From the NCBI GenBank assembly GCA_023427125.1, contig JAEZBP010000064.1:1-9300 (forward strand): a DNA stretch of 9,300 nucleotides, written 5' to 3'. The stretch comes from Pseudomonadota bacterium (lineage in GTDB: Bacteria; Myxococcota_A; Polyangia; Polyangiales; Sandaracinaceae). The notes under the pieces are model-generated. The model made no database searches. It worked only from the letters and a program-made list of their open reading frames with translations, and was not told where the DNA came from. Numbering within the stretch: the first letter of the stretch is position 1; each line of letters begins with the position of its first letter. Below are positions 5,413-9,300 of the stretch, piece by piece. The translations under genes and the position numbers were made by a program.

Positions 5413-7788
5413 TCAAGAGATCATCGCGACGGCGGCCGTGCTGAGCCCGATGGCGCGGGTCTTCAGATCGATCGTTCCGGTCGTCACCTTTACATTGCCA
5501 ATCTTCAACGAGACATCGGTGTGGTCGAGCGAGAGCCCCTTGACGCCCGCGCTGACCAGCGTCGCCGAGATCGCAATGTTCGTGATCGACGATGAGAAGC
5601 TGGTCACGCCCATCTTGATCCCCGCGCTGGCCAACCAGGTGCCGCCCGTCCAATCCCAGAAGCTGTCGACCTGTGTCTGGCCGCCGGGCGCGACCACCGT
5701 CCAGCCACCGTCGGCGATGACCTTGCCTCCGGCGGGGGTCTTGAGGGTGTAGCCCGCGTCGGCGTTGACGACGAAGGTGCCCGGCGTGTTGATGGTCACG
5801 CCGCCGCTCACGTTCTGGAGCAGCGAGCCGGTGATCGAGACCTGCGAGCCGCCGGTGATGGTCTGGGTGTGGCCGCCGTTGAACGTCTCGGTCTGCCCGC
5901 CGTTCACGGTCTGGGTCTGGCCGCCGTTCACGGTGCGGGTCTCACCCGCGTTGATCGTCTCGGTGTGGCCGCCGTTGACAGTGCGGGTCTCGCTGCCCTG
6001 GATGGTCTCGGTCACGGTGCCGTTGACCAGGCGTGTCTCGTTCGCGTCGACGGTCTCGTCGAAGCTGGACTTCACGTGGACCGTGCGGTTGCCGTCGACG
6101 GTCATCACCTGGTTGCCGTGGACGGCCTCGGTCTGGTTCGCGCCGATCTCCTGGGTCTGATCGACCGCCACGGTGTTCGTCTGGTTGTTGCCGACCGACG
6201 TGGTGTGATCGTTGAGGATCTCCTCGTCGTAGTCCTTCTGCGCGTGGGCGTAGATCTGCTCGCTGCCGGCGCGGTCCTCGAAACGCAGCTCGTTGAATCC
6301 GCCGCCGCCCGGCGAGCTGTTCGACTTGATCGTGCTCTTCGTCTTGTCGTCGGGGAGGCTGTAGGGCGTGCCGTTCTCACCGTTGTAGACGCAGCCGGTC
6401 ACCATCGGCCGGTCGGGATCGCCGTCCACGAACTGGACGATCACCTCCATGCCGACGCGCGGCACCCACCACGAGCCCCAGCCCTGGCCGGCCCACGCCT
6501 GCTGGCAGCGGATCCAGCACGAGCTCGTGTCGTCCGCCGGGTTCTCCCGATCCCAGTGGAAGCGCACCTTCACGCGGCCGTGCGCGTCGACGTGGATCTC
6601 CTCGCCCGAGGGCCCGGTGACCACCGCGGTCTGGATGCTCGCGATGCGCGGCTTCTTCGTCCGGCGAGTGGGCCGGTAGGTCACGCCGATCGGGATGCAC
6701 TCGAAGCGGTTGTGGTAGGGGTCGGCGCCGTCTTCGAGCGACTCGTTCACGTGGACGACGCGGGTGATGAGGTACTGCCCGTCCACCCCGACCGTCGGGT
6801 GGCCCCGCAGCTCGAACGTCAGCCCCGGCGTGAAGCCGGTCACGCGGCTGACGCCCGCCGCGACGACGCCGCCGACCCAGTGCGCCTCGTGCCGCACCGC
6901 CTTCTGCCTCGCGGCGTCGTTCTGCTGGTAGCGCCGCGCGCCCTCGTCGTAGCTCGAGATGCTGAGCGTGCGGCCCTCCCCGTGCTCGTAGCTCTCGCGC
7001 ACTCGACCGAGCCCGTCTTCGCCGTCCTGCGTGGCCTCGACCACGTGGCCCTGCGTCGTCCAGTCGGCATCCCGGATCGCCACCGCGGTCGTGGTGTGCC
7101 GGTGGTCGCGGACGAAGGTGTGCAGGGGCTCGGTCGTCCGGGTGTAGAGCCCGTGCTCGTGCAGCTCGACCACGCCGCCCGCCGGCATCGTCGTGACCTT
7201 CGCAAACGCGCGGTTCTCGTCGCGCAGGACCATCAGCTCGACCTCGCCCTCGTGATCGAAGGCGTAGCTGATGCCCTCCTCCTCCATCAGGCGGTGCACG
7301 AAGTCGAGATCACTCTCCTGGTACTGCAGGCAGTACTCGCGCGTCGGGTAGGTCGCGCCGAGCTCGAGCGCGACCTGCCGCCCGTAGGGCTTGAGCCCCT
7401 CGCTCAGCACGGTCTCGAGGATCTCGGGCACGCTCTTCTGCTGGAACATGCGGGTGTCGCGGCGCAGGCCGAGCATCCACACGGCCGGCACGACCACGAC
7501 GCGCGCGTGCTGCTCGTCGACGAACGCGTCGTCGCCCTCGCCGACGGTGCGCACGACCCCGCAGACCCGCCGGGCGAGCGGGGCGCGTGCGATGGTGAGC
7601 ACGCAGTCCTTGCCGAGCATCTCCGCGACGTCCGCGTCAGCGTCGTGCAGGCGAAGGTGGACCTCGGCGCCGTACGGTGCGTCGAGCGCCTCGTCCACGC
7701 GCACCGAGAGCACGTCGGCCCGCACGCCCGAGAACGCCGAAGACTGCCACCGATACTCGACGCTCTGAAGCTCCTCACCGTCGCTCAT
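5413..7788 (-). CDS. vgrG: VgrG (TssI), T6SS spike protein
   Basis: 791 aa. Residues about 8-370 are the gp27-like base domain, including YPTREYCLQYQESDLDFVHR (147-166) followed by LMEEEGISYAF. Residues about 385-470 are the gp5-like OB fold, with GRVKVRFHWDRENP (404-417), QQAWAGQGWGSWWVPRVGME (429-448) and DGDPDRPMVTGCVYNG. The usual T6SS Vgr linker follows (KSNSSPGGGGFNELRFEDRAGSEQI, in pieces, 488-512). Residues 529-664 are 17 octapeptides of the gp5 beta-helix type. Residues 665-791 are a beta-rich, Ser/Thr/Val-rich C-terminal extension with no enzyme motif that I can name; in other VgrGs this part dictates which adaptor and PAAR protein bind. VgrG trimerises and sits on the Hcp tube. I chose the start at 7788 because AGGGAG lies 5 nt upstream and the family N-terminus fits; the frame stays open to 8166, but that extension is not VgrG-like. 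It is the first gene of the operon. Confidence 0.97.
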   Translation of the reverse strand: MSDGEELQSVEYRWQSSAFSGVRADVLSVRVDEALDAPYGAEVHLRLHDADADVAEMLGKDCVLTIARAPLARRVCGVVRTVGEGDDAFVDEQHARVVVVPAVWMLGLRRDTRMFQQKSVPEILETVLSEGLKPYGRQVALELGATYPTREYCLQYQESDLDFVHRLMEEEGISYAFDHEGEVELMVLRDENRAFAKVTTMPAGGVVELHEHGLYTRTTEPLHTFVRDHRHTTTAVAIRDADWTTQGHVVEATQDGEDGLGRVRESYEHGEGRTLSISSYDEGARRYQQNDAARQKAVRHEAHWVGGVVAAGVSRVTGFTPGLTFELRGHPTVGVDGQYLITRVVHVNESLEDGADPYHNRFECIPIGVTYRPTRRTKKPRIASIQTAVVTGPSGEEIHVDAHGRVKVRFHWDRENPADDTSSCWIRCQQAWAGQGWGSWWVPRVGMEVIVQFVDGDPDRPMVTGCVYNGENGTPYSLPDDKTKSTIKSNSSPGGGGFNELRFEDRAGSEQIYAHAQKDYDEEILNDHTTSVGNNQTNTVAVDQTQEIGANQTEAVHGNQVMTVDGNRTVHVKSSFDETVDANETRLVNGTVTETIQGSETRTVNGGHTETINAGETRTVNGGQTQTVNGGQTETFNGGHTQTITGGSQVSITGSLLQNVSGGVTINTPGTFVVNADAGYTLKTPAGGKVIADGGWTVVAPGGQTQVDSFWDWTGGTWLASAGIKMGVTSFSSSITNIAISATLVSAGVKGLSLDHTDVSLKIGNVKVTTGTIDLKTRAIGLSTAAVAMIS
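5797..6204 (-). repeat. 24-bp (octapeptide) repeat array encoding the VgrG beta-helix
   Basis: Seventeen consecutive 8-residue units cover VgrG residues 529-664 in one register. The best-conserved seven (residues 593-648, positions 5845-6012) read TETIQGSE, TRTVNGGH, TETINAGE, TRTVNGGQ, TQTVNGGQ, TETFNGGH, TQTITGGS. The DNA repeats with a 24-bp period. The octad with a hydrophobic residue at position 4 and Gly/Asn turns is the pattern of the triple-stranded beta-helix needle in gp5/VgrG. Confidence 0.9.
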
Positions 7789-7793
7789 GTCAG

Positions 7794-7801
7794 CTCCCTT
7801 T
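7794..7801 (-). promoter_or_regulatory. Shine-Dalgarno sequence of vgrG
   Basis: AAAGGGAG on the - strand, 5 nt before the ATG at 7788. It is the strongest ribosome site near this gene and decides the start against the longer open frame that runs back to 8166. Confidence 0.8.
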
Positions 7802-7823
7802 CGCTCGCGAGGGCTCGCGTGTG

Positions 7824-7839
7824 CGCAAGCATCATGCCC
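7824..7839 (-). promoter_or_regulatory. Candidate sigma-54 (-24/-12) promoter of the T6SS operon
   Basis: The - strand reads GGGCATG-N4-TTGC, against the sigma-54 consensus TGGCACG-N4-TTGCW. The invariant GG (-24) and GC (-12) have the exact 10-nt separation, and 9 of the 12 specified positions match. Transcription would start near 7813, giving a leader of about 25 nt that holds the vgrG Shine-Dalgarno. Sigma-54 is known to drive T6SS operons in several bacteria and is widely used in myxobacteria. A chance match in G+C-rich DNA cannot be excluded. Confidence 0.45.
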
Positions 7840-7892
7840 GCAAACGGCGAGCTGTCGGTGTCTTACTTGCTTTCCACTCGCCCTGACGAACT

Positions 7893-7907
7893 GCGCCAGG
7901 CTGGCGC
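7893..7907. promoter_or_regulatory. Perfect 15-nt palindrome, candidate regulator-binding site
   Basis: GCGCCAG-G-CTGGCGC is a perfect inverted repeat with 7-nt arms in the divergent spacer. It lies about 80-94 nt upstream of the start predicted from the sigma-54 element, which is the usual distance for an enhancer-binding activator. It is also 56 nt upstream of the + strand gene at 7964, so it could serve either or both. Confidence 0.4.
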
Positions 7908-7928
7908 GATCGACGTCCAGCTCCCGGC

Positions 7929-7957
7929 TTTCTCGCAGAGGCGAGGGTCGGTACCCT
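7929..7957 (+). promoter_or_regulatory. Possible leaderless promoter of the gene at 7964
   Basis: TACCCT (7952-7957) fits a TAnnnT -10 box and ends 6 nt before the ATG, so transcription could start at the start codon. TTTCTC at 7929-7934 is a poor -35 with 17-nt spacing. No Shine-Dalgarno lies within 15 nt of the ATG; the nearest purine run (GGCGAGGG, 7940-7947) is too far. This is a weak single-site argument. Confidence 0.22.
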
Positions 7958-7963
7958 GCCGCC

Positions 7964-8752
7964 ATGGGTAAGCGGTCTGCCAAGTCGAGGCTCGACCTGC
8001 GCGCCATCGAGGCACGCATCGCGCAACGTCGGCGCGATGTCGTGATCGGCGCGAGGGCTCTGCTGCGGCGCGCTCCCGAGCCCGAGGAGCCGGGCACCGA
8101 TCCGGCGATCGAGGAGAGGCCGGATCCGCCGGGCGCGCCGCGGCGGGTCGGGCGGATCGCCGACACGGAGCACGCCGAGGCCCCCTACCAGCCGCCGCCG
8201 GGCGCGAGCCGCAACGCGCGGCCGGTCTGGAAGGCGGACGGTGAGAACACCGGGCGGCTGGTCCTGGCGGAGGTCGGGATCGACGCGCCCCGGCTCCCGC
8301 CGACGCTGGAGATCGCGCTCCCTGACGAGCCGAGGGACACGGCGCCAGCCGAGGCTCGTCCGGTCGACCCGGTCGAGCCTCGCCCCGCGATCCCCGAGAC
8401 GCGCCAGATCGTCCTGCCCGAGGCCTCCGGATCGCGCGGAGGACCGCGCGAAGCTTCCGAGTCGCGCGGAGGACCGCGCGAAGCGTACGAGCGCACCGCC
8501 GTGCTCGCCGCCGACGACGTGCACCTCCCGATCGGCGCGCCCCGCTCGCCGGCCACGGCCCGGCGTGGGTACGAGAAGACCGAGGTGCTGAGCGAGGCGC
8601 AGCTGCGCGGAGAAGAGCCGGTCCGCATGCGGTCTCCGCTCTACGACGAGGTCACGTTCGTGCTGCCGGCCTCGGCGCTCGAGGACGACGACGAGGAGGT
8701 CGAGCCGACGATGCTCGACCTCCAGGACCTGACCGAGCCCGAGAAGCGCTGA
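7964..8752 (+). CDS. Uncharacterised, mostly disordered protein with repeated T-x-V-L motifs
   Basis: 262 aa; I do not recognise the family. Residues 1-37 are strongly basic and helical (MGKRSAKSRLDLRAIEARIA, then QRRRDVVIGARALLRR). The rest is Pro/Glu/Ala-rich and probably unfolded, ending in an acidic stretch (EDDDEEVEP, 240-248). A ten-residue unit is duplicated at 154-173 (ASGSRGGPRE / ASESRGGPRE). Thr motifs recur: Y175-E-R-T-A-V-L, Y203-E-K-T-E-V-L and V230-T-F-V-L, each followed by acidic or Ala residues. There is no signal peptide, membrane segment or catalytic motif. I chose the ATG at 7964 because the basic helix begins there; the frame is open back to 7787, but that stretch is low-complexity and covers the vgrG promoter region. 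It is divergent from vgrG and may share its control region. A role as a phosphorylated scaffold for FHA proteins is speculation. Confidence 0.7.
   Translation: MGKRSAKSRLDLRAIEARIAQRRRDVVIGARALLRRAPEPEEPGTDPAIEERPDPPGAPRRVGRIADTEHAEAPYQPPPGASRNARPVWKADGENTGRLVLAEVGIDAPRLPPTLEIALPDEPRDTAPAEARPVDPVEPRPAIPETRQIVLPEASGSRGGPREASESRGGPREAYERTAVLAADDVHLPIGAPRSPATARRGYEKTEVLSEAQLRGEEPVRMRSPLYDEVTFVLPASALEDDDEEVEPTMLDLQDLTEPEKR
8426..8485 (+). repeat. 30-bp tandem direct repeat, two copies, in frame
   Basis: Two adjacent 30-bp units (8426-8455 and 8456-8485) differ only at a few bases near the unit ends and share the 20-nt core TCGCGCGGAGGACCGCGCGA. The unit is 10 codons, so the duplication keeps the frame and doubles an Arg/Gly/Pro/Glu decapeptide just before the first YERTAVL motif. 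It looks like a recent slippage or unequal-exchange duplication in a disordered region. Confidence 0.85.
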
Positions 8753-8768
8753 TCGCCTCCGTCGATCA
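8750..8768. terminator. Small inverted repeat spanning both convergent stop codons
   Basis: TGATCG (8750-8755) pairs with CGATCA (8763-8768) around a 7-nt loop, taking in the stop codons of both converging genes in a 13-nt spacer. The stem is short and no T tract follows, so terminator activity is doubtful. Confidence 0.2.
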
Positions 8769-9300
8769 CTCGCGGACGCGCGCCATCAGCAGATCGTCGG
8801 CGTACCCGCCGTCGCGGAACGAGGCGCGGCGCGAGCGCCCCTCGGCGACGAAGCCCGCGCGCTCGTAGAGGCGCCGGGCGCGCTCGTTGTCGGGGTACAC
8901 GGAGAGCTCGACGCGCGAGAGGCCTCGGCGATCGGCGTCCTCGAGCAGCGCGGCCATGAGCTTCGTGCCGACGCCCTGCCCCTGCGCGGCGGTCGCGACG
9001 TGCATGCCGATCGTGCCGGTGTGATCGCGGCGCGCGTCGCCCTGGACCGTCAGCGCGCCCGCGCCGGCGAGCGCGCCAGAGACGTCGGCGACCAGGAAGG
9101 TCGTCCGCGCGGGTGGCTTGCTCTTGAGGCGCTCGGCCCAGCGCTCGGTGCGCTGGAAGGGGAGCTGGAGCGGCCCCCACACGACGATCGGCTCGCTCAT
9201 GGTCGACGAGAGCGCGGCCGCGTCGCTCGGGCGCGCCGGCCGGACGTGGACGGTCGCCCGCCGCGGAGCCCGCGGTGGGATCTCGAGCGGCGTCCCGAGC
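8766..9300 (-). CDS. GNAT-family N-acetyltransferase (5' end beyond the window)
   Basis: 177 codons are visible. Near the N-terminal side, TVHVRPARPSDAAALSS (about residues 16-32) is the usual first GNAT strand and helix. GMHVATAAQGQGVGTKLM (about 98-115) is motif A with the Q-x-x-G-x-G acetyl-CoA pyrophosphate loop. VELSVYPDNERARRLYERAG (about 130-149) is motif B, with the typical Asn and Tyr, followed by F. The order resembles YhhY-like amino-acid or small-molecule acetyltransferases, but the acceptor cannot be read from sequence. The Met at 9200 looks internal: the frame continues upstream with conserved GNAT sequence and no ATG, GTG or TTG before the right edge, so the start lies past 9300. 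It converges on the gene ending at 8752 with a 13-nt gap. Nothing ties it to the T6SS operon except position. Confidence 0.9.
   Translation of the reverse strand, partial: LGTPLEIPPRAPRRATVHVRPARPSDAAALSSTMSEPIVVWGPLQLPFQRTERWAERLKSKPPARTTFLVADVSGALAGAGALTVQGDARRDHTGTIGMHVATAAQGQGVGTKLMAALLEDADRRGLSRVELSVYPDNERARRLYERAGFVAEGRSRRASFRDGGYADDLLMARVRE

Noticed and set aside
5797..6204. Regular 24-bp repeats, considered as a CRISPR array or non-coding satellite
   Set aside because: The period is exactly eight codons, units are contiguous without spacers, and they encode the beta-helix expected at this place in VgrG.
7855..7890. Sigma-70-like hexamers on the - strand (TAAGAC near 7859-7864, TTCGTC upstream)
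   Set aside because: Both boxes are poor and the spacing is about 19 nt; the -24/-12 element nearer vgrG matches its consensus better.
7789..8166. Longer vgrG reading frame starting at 8166
   Set aside because: The added residues are unlike VgrG, overlap the divergent gene and cross the probable promoter. The Shine-Dalgarno at 7794-7801 supports 7788.
8641..9180. Open frame on the - strand overlapping the GNAT gene in another frame
   Set aside because: Its product is low-complexity Arg/Ala/Gly sequence, while the GNAT frame has clear acetyl-CoA-binding motifs.

Overview
The window is very G+C-rich, with almost every third codon position in the real genes being G or C. It carries a type VI secretion (T6SS) spike module of the VgrG / DUF2169 / pentapeptide / DUF3540 / DUF4150 type. 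Base composition plus this gene set suggest a deltaproteobacterial-grade myxobacterium (Polyangiales or Sandaracinus-like). That placement is inference; no marker gene is present to prove it.

Layout: (1) positions 1-437, + strand: the 3' end of a Pro-rich protein with a C-terminal membrane anchor. (2) 438-586: a short convergent spacer with a GC-rich hairpin. (3) 587-7788, - strand: one tight five-gene operon, in transcription order vgrG (7788-5413), a DUF2169 plus pentapeptide-repeat fusion (5405-2745), an all-pentapeptide-repeat protein (2748-1696), a DUF3540 protein (1651-995) and a DUF4150 PAAR-like tip protein (982-587). (4) 7789-7963: a divergent intergenic region with a candidate sigma-54 promoter for the operon and a perfect 15-nt palindrome at a typical activator-site distance. 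(5) 7964-8752, + strand: an unrecognised, largely disordered protein with repeated T-x-V-L motifs. (6) 8766-9300, - strand: a GNAT acetyltransferase whose start lies beyond the right edge.

How they work together (family knowledge plus inference): VgrG trimerises into the spike at the head of the Hcp tube, and a PAAR-like protein caps it. DUF2169 proteins act as adaptors that load cargo onto particular VgrG/PAAR tips. The two pentapeptide-repeat solenoids and the DUF3540 protein are usual companions with no settled role. No toxin or immunity gene is visible, so the cargo is either encoded elsewhere or is not a recognisable enzyme. Spacings of 7, -4, 44 and 12 nt imply co-transcription, and one junction is translationally coupled through an ATGA overlap. 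The two flanking + strand proteins share Thr motifs that could be ligands for the FHA/Ser-Thr-kinase circuits that often control T6SS; this is speculative.
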